Shown piece by piece: positions 16,856-26,358 of a stretch of 64,000 bases of DNA; position 1 is the stretch's first letter, and each line of letters begins with the position of its first letter. The notes under the pieces are model-generated. The model saw nothing but the letters and a program-made list of their open reading frames with translations, made no database searches and had not been told where the DNA came from. Origin of the DNA: an uncultured Senegalimassilia sp. (lineage in GTDB: Bacteria > Actinomycetota > Coriobacteriia > Coriobacteriales > Eggerthellaceae); the NCBI RefSeq assembly GCF_934636665.1, contig NZ_CAKUAT010000007.1:1-64000 (forward strand), given 5' to 3'. Made by a program: the position numbers and the translations under genes.

Positions 16856-18964
16856 ATGAACTCGACTCGCTATTCGGCCGTGTCGCGCGAAGCGTCTCGT
16901 GCGGCAACATGCGTCGGGCTGTCCCTGGCGCTTTCCCTGACATTGACGCCTATCGCCTTGCCGGCCCACGCTGACGAACCCGCAGCGGGCTCGCCGTCGC
17001 AGGTGGCGCAGGGCGTCGAATCCCTTTCCGTGCGCGGCATCGACACGCTCTCCGTCGGCGGCGACGCCTTCGACGTGGCAACGGCGGTGGGCCTTGGCGG
17101 CGCCACGCTGTACGCCGACGTGTCGGTCGGCGGCGAGGTTCGCCAACATGACCTGCAGTACGCGTACGACAACCCCCAGGACCAGGCGGGCGTCATCTCG
17201 CTGAACGCCAAGGCCGGCTATGTGGCCTCGCACAGCGGCAAGATCTCCCTTGACTTCTATACGGCGGCAACGGCCAATCGCCAGCAGGCGGCGCCGGTGC
17301 TTTCCGCAACGGTATACGCCGTCGCCATGTCGGTCGACGGTCAGCCGGCGGGCTCGGTCGCCGATTCGCTGGTGGGCATCCGCACGGCGGTTGCCGGCGA
17401 CGAGACGCAGCCCTTCGAGGCGCCGCGCCTGATCGTGCGCAACGGCAGCACCTATCGCCTGGCCGGCGGGGCGTCGTCGGCCGTCCCCGCGCTGGAAGAC
17501 GGCGTGCTCTACGTGAGCTACGAGAAGGTGGAAGCCGCCGACGTGGCTGCCAGCGTCGCATACGTCGACGAGGACGGGAACGTGCTTCTGCGCGATGAGC
17601 TGGGCATGCTCGGCGCCGACGAGTCGCAAACCGTGGCGGTGCGCGATACGGTGGAGGCGAACGGCCGCGTGTACGTGCCCGTTTCCAAGATGCCCGCCGT
17701 GACGGTGTCGGCCGCGCAGCCCGAGGTGACCATCCATTGCCTGCCGCGCCGCGAGGCCAGCACGGAAACGCAAACGGTATCCATTTCCTACATCTCCGCC
17801 GACGGCGCATCGCTTATGCGCGACAAGGTGGAGGTCGGCGCGGGCGGCTACCTGTACGCGCCGCCGACCGTGTTCTCGCAGGCGCATAGCGGCTCGGTCG
17901 ACCGCTACGTGCTCAAGGGCGCGCGCGACAACCGCGGCAACGTCTACACGGCCGAGCAGGCCGCCAAGCTGTCGCTGACCCTGGACGGCGCTCCCGAGTT
18001 CACGCTGGAGTACGCATCCGAGAACGCCCAGCTCGCCTACACGGCGAACATCGCGTTGGTGACCCCGGCGGAAAACGGCCGGGTGTCCATCGAGGTGGTC
18101 TCCAGCGAAACGGCGCAGGTGGCAGATGGCCAGCCTGCAAGCATCTCCCTGCCCGCCACCTATGAGCGCGATGGCGAAACGTACACGCGCTTCGGCTCCG
18201 AGAGCACGCTGACCTATACCTGGCAGGACTTCACGAGCGGCCGCCCTGCATCGGACACCGTGTACTACACGCGTTCCGACGTGCAGGCGCCGGAAGCTTA
18301 CCAGGTGAACGTCCGCTATGTGGACGTTGCTAGCGGCAAGCAGATCGGCGGGGAAACCCTGACTTGCCAGCCGGATGGCCAGGCGCTGCAGATCTCCGGG
18401 CCCGAGCAGTTTGAGGCGGACGGCGTCGCCTATCAGCGCCTGTCCGGCCAGGAAGCTCCCATCGTGCACAGTTTCTACGCGCCGTACCGCACATACACCA
18501 TGTACTATGCGCAGCCCGGGACGGTGCTGGAAGGCGACGTCATCGTGGTGCGCACCGACATCGTCGACGGCGGCGTGCGCTACTACATCATCGACCCCGT
18601 AACCGGGGCGGTGACCGCGGACGGTTCCGCGGGCGGCCTGACCTCGGGTGCGCAATACGCCACCGTGACCACGGGTTCTGCGGATGGGGAAGCCGCCTCC
18701 GCGGCAGGCGGGCAGTCCGATGCGATCGCGCCCGACGGCAACACGGCCTACGAGGAGCGCATCGCTGAGAGCGAGACCCCGCTGTCCGACTACCAGGCCG
18801 GCGCCGAGTCGGGGATTGCTTCCATAGCGGGCCTTCGCGCATGGTGGCCTGCGGTGCTGGCGGGCGTTGCCGCCGTGGCGGCTGCCTGCATCGCGCTGTT
18901 CGTGCGCGGCCGCAAGCGCAAGGCGGAAGGCGAATCCGGCTCCAACGACATCAAGGGGGCGTAA
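16856..18964 (+). CDS. Secreted, C-terminally anchored wall protein (first gene of surface operon)
   Basis: A 702-residue protein with a Sec signal peptide whose likely cleavage follows PAHA (residue 39). The ectodomain contains repeated beta-strand modules of MucBP or prealbumin type. Several start with a form of V-x-YVDEDGNVL, SISYISADGASLM or VNVRYVDVASGKQI. It ends in one membrane helix (about residues 665-688) and a basic tail (RGRKRKAEG). No LPxTG-like motif precedes the helix, so it is membrane-anchored rather than sortase-linked. CGGAG precedes the start. The next gene begins 6 bases after the stop, and the two are one transcript from the promoter at 16631. Confidence 0.8.
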   Translation: MNSTRYSAVSREASRAATCVGLSLALSLTLTPIALPAHADEPAAGSPSQVAQGVESLSVRGIDTLSVGGDAFDVATAVGLGGATLYADVSVGGEVRQHDLQYAYDNPQDQAGVISLNAKAGYVASHSGKISLDFYTAATANRQQAAPVLSATVYAVAMSVDGQPAGSVADSLVGIRTAVAGDETQPFEAPRLIVRNGSTYRLAGGASSAVPALEDGVLYVSYEKVEAADVAASVAYVDEDGNVLLRDELGMLGADESQTVAVRDTVEANGRVYVPVSKMPAVTVSAAQPEVTIHCLPRREASTETQTVSISYISADGASLMRDKVEVGAGGYLYAPPTVFSQAHSGSVDRYVLKGARDNRGNVYTAEQAAKLSLTLDGAPEFTLEYASENAQLAYTANIALVTPAENGRVSIEVVSSETAQVADGQPASISLPATYERDGETYTRFGSESTLTYTWQDFTSGRPASDTVYYTRSDVQAPEAYQVNVRYVDVASGKQIGGETLTCQPDGQALQISGPEQFEADGVAYQRLSGQEAPIVHSFYAPYRTYTMYYAQPGTVLEGDVIVVRTDIVDGGVRYYIIDPVTGAVTADGSAGGLTSGAQYATVTTGSADGEAASAAGGQSDAIAPDGNTAYEERIAESETPLSDYQAGAESGIASIAGLRAWWPAVLAGVAAVAAACIALFVRGRKRKAEGESGSNDIKGA

Positions 18965-18970
18965 CGGGAT

Positions 18971-21900
18971 ATGAAGGCAAGGAACGAAGAGATGAACCGC
19001 CACGCGGTAGAGCATACGAACATGAAGACCCGCGCGCGCCGCATGCGCGCGGGCGTTCGCTCGCTGTCGAGCAAGGCGCTGTCCATTGTGATGTCCGCCA
19101 TCCTGGTGGTGGGCCTGTCGCCGCTGACGAAGGTGTCCACGGCCACCGCCGGCGAGGGCGGAAGCAGTCAGCTGCCTTCGGGCACGTATTGGTACAACGG
19201 CGACGTGAACTTCACCACCATCGATTCGTCGAACGGGTTCACGTCCAGCGTGTGGAATGCGTACCGCGACACGGGCAAGGATGGCTCGGGCAATGCGCTA
19301 GGCATCGCCGGCAGCTTCCACCTGGTGGCGTTCAATACCCTGAACTCAAGCAGCCACATTTATGGCAACATCCTGGCGAACCATGTGTATGGCTTGCAGG
19401 ACTTCGGCATCAAGCCCGAGTTCCTTAAGATTTACGGTCATTCCACGTTGAGCTATATCCAGGACTACCAGAGCACCTGCCCCCGTTTCGCCGAACAGTC
19501 TTACTCCGATCAGGCGATCGTGTTCGGCGGCAACACTTCCACGTTCAACCTGTTTGCGAAGACCACGAACAACAACCAGGTAATCAACTACGCCAACACG
19601 AAGACGTCGGGCACCGAAGTGCAGTTCCCGCGCACCGTGGCGCAGGACTTGGATACTGCAACTGCGCCGTTCATCGACATGAGCGCCGTGAAGGCTGAAA
19701 CCTCGCAGCTGTCGAGCTCCCTTGCGGCGCACAAAACCGCCGGGGCAACGTTCGATTTCAAGGACCAGAACCGCAAGACCATCACGTACACGCAGGGCAA
19801 GGGCTGCGCGTATCTGACCCTGCCGCTTTCCGAGCTGACGAGCAATGGCAACCCCATCTATATCAAGGGCCTGCCGCTTGACGGTTCTGCTGCGCTGGTT
19901 ATCAACGTGGACTGCGGCAACGCCGATGCTCCCATCCCCGATCAGGTGTGGCTTGATGCCGGCAACGGCCAGAACGCCGGTCTTGGCGAGAACGACGCCG
20001 ATACGGGCTACGTGCTGTGGAACTTCACGAACGCTAAGTCCGTCACCGCAACGGGCGTGGTCAGCTCCATCCTGGCGCCCGGCGCAACCATCAATCTGAA
20101 GGGTAACTCGTGCGGCACGTTCATCGGCGAGAACATTAACGTGTCCGGCGAGACGCACACCCGCCCCTTCCACGGCAAGTTCGATGATGGCAAGCCTGCC
20201 ACCACCTCCGTTTCCGTGAACAAGACGTGGCTCGACTCGAAGGGTAACGCCGAGACCTCCATCAGCCATAACGGCGTGCAGGCGCAGCTGTATGCGAACG
20301 GTAAGGCATCGGGTGATCCGGTGACGCTGAGCGCCGACAACAACTGGAGCCACCAGTGGACCGACCTGCCGGTGAACGATGAGTCCGGCAAGGCCATCGA
20401 ATATACGGTGAAGGAGCTCACGCAGGTCGCGGGCTATGATTCGACCGTGACCGGCAGCGCGGCTGCGGGCTTCACCATCGTGAACAAGCATAAGCCCGAG
20501 GTGGAGATTTCCATCGCCAAGGTATGGGACGACAATGACAACATCGATCAGGTGCGCCCTGACTCCGTGACGGCTCGCGTTATGCGTAGCATCGAGGGCG
20601 GCACGCCCGAGCAGGTCGGCGACTCGATCACGCTGAACGCCGAGAACCGGTGGCAAGCAAGCGTAAGCGGGCTGCCCACCACGGACGCGAATGGCAACCA
20701 ATATATGTATACCGTTGTGGAAGATGCGGTTAGCGGGTACAAGGGCACCGTTGAAGGTTCCTCTAGCACGGATTCCAACGGCAACGTGAGCTACATGTAC
20801 ACGCTGAGGAACTCGCACGCCCCGTCGGTGGTGAACCTGAGCGTTTCCAAGGTGTGGGATGACGCCGGCAACCAGGACGGCGTGCGCCCCGAGCAGGTGT
20901 CTGTAGACGTGCTGCGCTCCGAGGGCAGTACCACCACCAAGACCATCGTGGCGACTCTGAAACTTTCCGCCGAGAACAACTGGACCGCAACGCTGGAAAA
21001 GCAGCCGGTCTACGGCAAGAGCGGCAAGTACACGTACTCGATCAGCGAGGCGAAGGTCGACGGCTACACGGGTTTGGTCGAAACCGCCGTGGATGAGAGC
21101 GGCAACTACGCCTTCACGCTGACGAACACGCACGCCGTTGAAGCCACGCAGGTCGGCGTGACCAAGGTATGGGACGACGCCGAGAACGCCGATGGCCTGC
21201 GCCCTGATTCCGTCGAGGTTGAGCTTTTGGCCGACGGCGCGGCAACGGGCAAGACCGTCACGCTGAACGCGGAGAACAACTGGACCTTCACGTGGGACAA
21301 CCTGGCGAAGAAGGCCGGCGGCAAGGACATCGTCTACACCGTGCGCGAGGCGAATGTTCCCGAGGGCTACGCGTCCGTCGTGACCGGCGGCTTGGCGAAG
21401 GAGAACGGGACGTTCTCCTACACGCTGGCCAACAAGCATGCGCAGGCGAAGACCTCCGTGTCCGTGAGCAAGGAATGGGTCGACGGCAACGATCAGGACG
21501 GCCTGCGCCCCGATTCCGTCCAGGTGCAGCTGTATCGCTCCGTCGACGGCGGCGTAGCCGTCGCCATGAACGGCTACAAGATCACCCTGAACGCTGACAA
21601 CAGTTGGAAGGGAAGCTGGACCGACCTGCCGGCGAACGAGGACGGCAAGCAGATCGCCTACACTGTCAAGGAAGCGGACGTTCCCGCGGGCTACACCTGC
21701 GCGATCTCCGAGAACGCCGGCGAGAGCGGCGCGTTCTCGTACAAGCTGACGAACACGCACGAGGTGGGCAAGACCTCAGTGAAGGTGGCGAAGGCCTGGG
21801 ACGACTCTAACGACCAGGATGGCCTGCGCCCTGCATCGGTGAAGGTGCAGCTGTACGCCGACGGCGTGGCGGCGGGCGGTCCGGTCGAGCTGAACGCGGC

Positions 21901-24900
21901 CGACGAATGGAGCTACGAGTGGACCGGCCTTGACGCGAAAAAGGACGGCAAGGACGTCGAGTACGCGGTCGCCGAGATCGACGTGCCTAAGGGCTACACC
22001 TGCGAGGCGTCCGAGAACGCCGGCGAGAAGGGCGCGTTCTCGTATCAGCTGACGAACAAGCACGAGACCGAGAATACCGCCGTCAGCGTGCAGAAGGTCT
22101 GGGACGACGCCGACAACGCCGACGGCCTGCGTCCCGCGTCGGTGCGGGTGCAGCTGTTTGCCGACGGCAAGGTAGCGGGCCAGCCCGTCGAGCTGAGCAC
22201 CGCCAACGAGTGGAAGCACGCATGGGGCGACCTGCCTAAGCTGGCCGACGGCAAGGCCATCAAATACACGGTCGCCGAGGTTGATGTCCCCGAGGGTTAT
22301 ACCTCCTCGGTGAAGGGCAACGCCTCTTTCGGCTTCACCATCACTAACTCGCACACGGTCAAGACCACGGCCATCGGCGTGAAGAAGGTCTGGGATGACG
22401 GCAACGACCAGGACGGCCTGCGCCCCGCCGAGGTGACTGCGCAGCTGCTGGCTAACGGCGAAGTTGTGGCCGAGGCGAAGCTGAGCGCCCAGAACGCGTG
22501 GGCCCATCAGTGGACCGACCTGCCCACTATCGCCAACGGCAAGGCCATCGAGTACACGGTCGCGGAAACCAACATTCCCGAGGGCTATACCTCCTCGGTG
22601 ATGGGCAGCGCCGCCGACGGCTTCACCCTGGTGAACGCGCACACCACGGCGACTACTTCGGTGAGCGCGCATAAGGAATGGAAGGATTCCGCGGGCAATC
22701 CGCAGTCCGGCGTGCATCCGGCCGTCACCGCGCAGCTGTATCGAACGGTCGCGGGTCAGACGAGCGTCATGGCCGGCTATGCGGCAACGCTTGATGAGGC
22801 CCATGGCTGGGCAGCCTCGTGGGACAACCTGCCCGCGAAGGACGCCGGCCGCGACGTGGAGTACTCCGTGCAGGAGGCCGACGTGCCCGCCGGCTACACG
22901 TCGAGCGTGACGAAGGCGGCCGACGGCACCTATTCGTTCACTCTTACGAACACCGCCGAGAAGCGCACGAGCGTCAGCGTGGCGAAGGTGTGGGCCGACG
23001 GCGGCAACGCCGACAACATGCGCCCGGATTCCGTGACGGCGCAGCTGTACCAGGTCGACGCGCAGGGCAACCAGGTTGCGGTCCCTGGCAAGTCGGTGGA
23101 GCTTTCCGAGGCCAATAACTGGGCGTTTACCTGGGACGACCTTGCGGTGAGCGATGCCGACGGCAACGAGACCTCCTACACCGTGCAGGAGGCGAACGTG
23201 CCCGAGGGCTACACGGCAACGGTTTCCGGCGGCATGGTGGACGGCGCCTATTCCTTCACGCTGACCAATACCCATGAGCTGAAGACGGTCGATATCAATG
23301 TGTCGAAGGTGTGGAACGACCAAGATGACGTCGACAACCTGCGTCCCGCTTCGGTGACGGCGCAGCTGTGCTACGTGAACGCCGGCGGGCAGACGGTGCC
23401 GGTCGAGGGCGCTGAGAACAAGGTGCTCGATGAATCGAACGGCTGGGCCGCCGGCTGGACGGGCCTGACCGCCAACGCGGACGGCAAGGCCGTCAAGTAC
23501 ACCGTGCGCGAGGCCGAGGTTCCCGAGGGCTACACGTCCGCGGTGTCCGGCATCGACAACGGCGACGGCACCTATTCGTTCACGATGGTCAACACGCATG
23601 AGGTCGAGGAAGCCGAGTTTGCGCTGAGCGGCTACTCGGTGCGCTCCATCTCCGCGCCGGCCCCCGAAGCCGACAAGGTGTGCTACGTGGACCCGAAGAT
23701 CACGAAGGAGATGGTGGGGCGCGCGCTGCAGAGCGGCGAGTTCACCTTCCAGCTGATCGACGACCAGACGGGCGCCGTTGTGTCCCAGGCAACCAACGAC
23801 GCACTGGGCATGATCGACTTCGACGCCGCGAACAACCAGGCGGCGCCGGGTATGGAGCCTTCCTGCCTGAGGTTCACGAATACGGGAACGTTCACCTATA
23901 TGGTGCAGGAGCTTCCGGGAAGTGCCGACCCGACGGTCGAGTACTCCACCGAGCGCATCGAGTTCGTGGTGACCGTGGATGAGGTCGACGGCGCTCTGAA
24001 GGCGACCGACATGCATTACGTGTGCTACAAGGACAAGGACGACACGGTGGGCACGTCGATCGACGCGATGAGCGATTCGACCGTGCATCCCACCATCACC
24101 AACCACGTCAAGCCCATTCAGCTGGGCCTGACGAAGGTCGATGCAGCTGATGCGGGCAAGACGCTGCCGGGCGCGGTCTACGGGCTATATCGCGCGAGCG
24201 ATTCCGGCGACGTGTTGGTGTCGAAGGCGACCAGCGACAAGGACGGCCACATGACCTTCCTGACGGGCGCCGGCAGCGCCGAGGTCATCTCGGAGGGCGT
24301 CGACTACTGGTTCGCCGAGATCTCCGCGCCGCAGGGCTATGCGTTTTCCGATACGCCCACGCAGAGTTTCCGCATCAATCGCGTGGGAACGGGCGCCGAG
24401 AGCAAGTATCAGCTGACTTATGATGACAAGAGCAAGGGCAAGTTCTACGATGCCGGCACCGTCATCGAGTTCGGCGACGGCGCCAAGCCCGTTACCGACA
24501 CGGCTCTCGAGATAACCGTCGCGAAGGTGAACTCCGCGTGCACCGGCCTGGCCGGCGCGAAGCTGGGCGTGCGCCTGGCCGACGGCACCGACCCCATCAA
24601 GGAATGGGCCAGCACCGGCGCAGGCCAGGTGTTTACTGGCCTGAAGGCCAACACGCCCTACGTGCTCTACGAGGCAGAGGTGCCCGAGGGCTTTGCGAAG
24701 GCCGGCGACGTCACCTTCATGCTCGACGAGCGCGGCGCCGTCCAGCTCATCGATGGCGCATGGGGCGAGAACGTCCTGAACTCCTACGCCTCCGGCAGCC
24801 AGCTGACCCTGGTGGACTACACGAACAAGGAAATCGTGGAGAAGAAGCAGGTCCAGCGCGAGGAGGGCAAGACCGCAGGCAAGCTTTCGCAAACGGGCGA

Positions 24901-24997
24901 CCAGCTGCCCGTAGCGCCGCTGGCCGTCGTAGCTGTGATCGCCCTGGCGGCAGCAGCGATCGCCAGCATCGCAGCGGCGAAGCGCCGCAAGCGCTAA
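18971..24997 (+). CDS. Large CnaB-repeat adhesin/pilin-like protein with LSQTG sorting signal
   Basis: A 2008-residue surface protein. The N-terminus has an export signal with KALSIVMSAILVVGLSP. Residues of about 60-400 form a choice-of-anchor-A/ice-binding-like domain (GSFHLVAFNT early, and SSILAPGATINLKG...GTFIGENI at the end). From about 412 to 1530 there are 11 CnaB-type repeats, each opening with a form of TSVSVxKxWDDxxxxDGLRP and closing with YTVxExxVPxGYTS...FTLTNTH. Next come a streptococcal pilin-type isopeptide domain (about 1560-1715), a SpaA-like domain (about 1717-1800) and another. The C-terminus has LSQTGD, a hydrophobic helix and KRRKR. Sortase linkage is expected, but no sortase gene is in the window. 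Confidence 0.88.
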   Translation: MKARNEEMNRHAVEHTNMKTRARRMRAGVRSLSSKALSIVMSAILVVGLSPLTKVSTATAGEGGSSQLPSGTYWYNGDVNFTTIDSSNGFTSSVWNAYRDTGKDGSGNALGIAGSFHLVAFNTLNSSSHIYGNILANHVYGLQDFGIKPEFLKIYGHSTLSYIQDYQSTCPRFAEQSYSDQAIVFGGNTSTFNLFAKTTNNNQVINYANTKTSGTEVQFPRTVAQDLDTATAPFIDMSAVKAETSQLSSSLAAHKTAGATFDFKDQNRKTITYTQGKGCAYLTLPLSELTSNGNPIYIKGLPLDGSAALVINVDCGNADAPIPDQVWLDAGNGQNAGLGENDADTGYVLWNFTNAKSVTATGVVSSILAPGATINLKGNSCGTFIGENINVSGETHTRPFHGKFDDGKPATTSVSVNKTWLDSKGNAETSISHNGVQAQLYANGKASGDPVTLSADNNWSHQWTDLPVNDESGKAIEYTVKELTQVAGYDSTVTGSAAAGFTIVNKHKPEVEISIAKVWDDNDNIDQVRPDSVTARVMRSIEGGTPEQVGDSITLNAENRWQASVSGLPTTDANGNQYMYTVVEDAVSGYKGTVEGSSSTDSNGNVSYMYTLRNSHAPSVVNLSVSKVWDDAGNQDGVRPEQVSVDVLRSEGSTTTKTIVATLKLSAENNWTATLEKQPVYGKSGKYTYSISEAKVDGYTGLVETAVDESGNYAFTLTNTHAVEATQVGVTKVWDDAENADGLRPDSVEVELLADGAATGKTVTLNAENNWTFTWDNLAKKAGGKDIVYTVREANVPEGYASVVTGGLAKENGTFSYTLANKHAQAKTSVSVSKEWVDGNDQDGLRPDSVQVQLYRSVDGGVAVAMNGYKITLNADNSWKGSWTDLPANEDGKQIAYTVKEADVPAGYTCAISENAGESGAFSYKLTNTHEVGKTSVKVAKAWDDSNDQDGLRPASVKVQLYADGVAAGGPVELNAADEWSYEWTGLDAKKDGKDVEYAVAEIDVPKGYTCEASENAGEKGAFSYQLTNKHETENTAVSVQKVWDDADNADGLRPASVRVQLFADGKVAGQPVELSTANEWKHAWGDLPKLADGKAIKYTVAEVDVPEGYTSSVKGNASFGFTITNSHTVKTTAIGVKKVWDDGNDQDGLRPAEVTAQLLANGEVVAEAKLSAQNAWAHQWTDLPTIANGKAIEYTVAETNIPEGYTSSVMGSAADGFTLVNAHTTATTSVSAHKEWKDSAGNPQSGVHPAVTAQLYRTVAGQTSVMAGYAATLDEAHGWAASWDNLPAKDAGRDVEYSVQEADVPAGYTSSVTKAADGTYSFTLTNTAEKRTSVSVAKVWADGGNADNMRPDSVTAQLYQVDAQGNQVAVPGKSVELSEANNWAFTWDDLAVSDADGNETSYTVQEANVPEGYTATVSGGMVDGAYSFTLTNTHELKTVDINVSKVWNDQDDVDNLRPASVTAQLCYVNAGGQTVPVEGAENKVLDESNGWAAGWTGLTANADGKAVKYTVREAEVPEGYTSAVSGIDNGDGTYSFTMVNTHEVEEAEFALSGYSVRSISAPAPEADKVCYVDPKITKEMVGRALQSGEFTFQLIDDQTGAVVSQATNDALGMIDFDAANNQAAPGMEPSCLRFTNTGTFTYMVQELPGSADPTVEYSTERIEFVVTVDEVDGALKATDMHYVCYKDKDDTVGTSIDAMSDSTVHPTITNHVKPIQLGLTKVDAADAGKTLPGAVYGLYRASDSGDVLVSKATSDKDGHMTFLTGAGSAEVISEGVDYWFAEISAPQGYAFSDTPTQSFRINRVGTGAESKYQLTYDDKSKGKFYDAGTVIEFGDGAKPVTDTALEITVAKVNSACTGLAGAKLGVRLADGTDPIKEWASTGAGQVFTGLKANTPYVLYEAEVPEGFAKAGDVTFMLDERGAVQLIDGAWGENVLNSYASGSQLTLVDYTNKEIVEKKQVQREEGKTAGKLSQTGDQLPVAPLAVVAVIALAAAAIASIAAAKRRKR

Positions 24998-25062
24998 CGG
25001 CCGGGCCCGACGGGTCCTAAGCGGCAGCAGCAGGCATTGCGGCCGGCAAGCAAGGTTTCATG

Positions 25063-25096
25063 AAGCGGCGCGTCCTCCGGGGCGCGCCGCTTTTTG
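25063..25096 (+). terminator. Intrinsic terminator of the surface operon
   Basis: AAGCGGCGCG (25063-25072) pairs with CGCGCCGCTT at 25082-25092, followed by TTTTG. Confidence 0.9.
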
Positions 25097-25126
25097 CGTG
25101 CAGGGAGGGGTGGACGCGTGAACGGG

Positions 25127-25210
25127 GTGAACAGGGGACGGAGGTGTGTTCACGATTCGTCGCCAGAAGCGCGAAGGTCAACCGTGAGCGCACCTCCGTC
25201 CCCTGTTCAC
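25127..25210. repeat. REP-like inverted repeat, copy 2
   Basis: A 27-base inverted repeat (25127-25153 with 25184-25210) with two mismatches and the same GGGGACGGAGGTGTG core as the element at 11744. It lies in the 374-base gap between the adhesin terminator and nadE. Nothing else is seen in that gap. Confidence 0.85.
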
Positions 25211-25371
25211 GTTTCGCAGCCCGCGGGATGCCCGCCTTCGCGCCGTCTCGGGTTCGCTGGTCGTGGGATTCGACCGGTTGCCAAGCTGTTGCGTGCTGGC
25301 AATCACCTGGAAACACTGCTTGGGCATACTCATATGCGAAGGAATCCCGCTTGTGCTGAAAGGACAGCTTT

Positions 25372-26190
25372 ATGCGAGCGAACGATATGTACAAGGCGTG
25401 CGCGGACGCGCTGCGAGCCTATGCGGAGGGCGCCGGCTTCACCGACATGGTGGTGGGGCTTTCCGGCGGTATAGACTCAAGCGTCATCGCCGTCATGTGC
25501 GCCGACGTGTTCGGTCCCGAACACGTGCACGGCGTCATGCTTCCCGGCCCTTATTCCACGGAGCATTCCCTGGACGATGCACGCGAGCTGGCGGACAACC
25601 TGGGCATCGAGACGCACGTCGTGTCCATTTGCGAGCCGTTCGAGGCGTTCGAGGCGGTGCTGCGCCGCTCGGGCTGCGGCAAGCTTTCGGGCACGGCGTC
25701 GGAGAACACGCAGGCGCGCTGCCGTACCGTGGTGCTCATGGCGCTTTCCAACGCCAACGACTGGATGCTCGTGAACACGGGCAACCGCAGCGAATCCATG
25801 ATGGGCTACTCCACGCTCTACGGCGACACGGCCGGCGCGTTCGCCCCCATCGGCGGCCTGTACAAGACCGACGTGTACGCCATCGCGCGTTGGCGCAACG
25901 AGCGTGCCGAGCGCGACGGCCAGGTGCCGCCCATCCCCGAGCACGTGCTGGTCAAGCCGCCCAGCGCCGAGCTGGCGCCCGGCCAGGAGGACGAGAAGTC
26001 CATGGGCATTGACTACCCCACGCTCGACCGCATGCTCATCGCGCATTTCGAGCACGGCGTCAGCGAGGATGGCCTGGTGGAGGCCGGCTTCAACCGCGCC
26101 GACGTCGAGCGCGTGCTGGCGAAGGTGCGCTCGCAGGCCTTCAAGCGCGCCCTCGAGCCGCCGTATCCCGACACCAAGTTCTACGAATAG
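25372..26190 (+). CDS. nadE: NAD+ synthase (ammonia-type)
   Basis: A 272-residue N-type ATP pyrophosphatase with the PP-loop SGGIDSS (31-37), NTQARCR and NTGNRSE (nicotinic acid adenine dinucleotide binding), and the FAPIGGLYKTDVY motif. It has no N-terminal nitrilase or glutaminase domain, so it should use ammonia. It catalyses the last step of NAD+ synthesis in the cytoplasm. The start at 25372 follows AAAGGA. The gene stands alone. Confidence 0.92.
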   Translation: MRANDMYKACADALRAYAEGAGFTDMVVGLSGGIDSSVIAVMCADVFGPEHVHGVMLPGPYSTEHSLDDARELADNLGIETHVVSICEPFEAFEAVLRRSGCGKLSGTASENTQARCRTVVLMALSNANDWMLVNTGNRSESMMGYSTLYGDTAGAFAPIGGLYKTDVYAIARWRNERAERDGQVPPIPEHVLVKPPSAELAPGQEDEKSMGIDYPTLDRMLIAHFEHGVSEDGLVEAGFNRADVERVLAKVRSQAFKRALEPPYPDTKFYE

Positions 26191-26293
26191 GGAAGCGCCC
26201 GCGGCGCCCCGCATATCGAGAAGATGTGACGCGCGCCGAACCGCCGGCCGCGTGCGCAGCGTGTGCGTTACCATGGCTGCGATATCGAAATGG

Positions 26294-26337
26294 GGGACGG
26301 TGCCCACTGCCGGTTGCACGGCGGCGGGCACCGTCCC
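26294..26337. repeat. Second type of REP-like palindrome (GGGACGGTGCCC)
   Basis: GGGACGGTGCCC (26294-26305) pairs with GGGCACCGTCCC (26326-26337), 20 bases apart, upstream of the flavin reductase. The GGGGACGG head is shared with the repeats at 11744 and 25127. Confidence 0.7.
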
Positions 26338-26358
26338 TTCGCCATCTAGTGAAAGAGC

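Noticed and set aside
19346..24106. Long minus-strand open frames opposite the CnaB adhesin
   Set aside because: Shadow frames of a GC-biased repeat gene; no homology or start signals.
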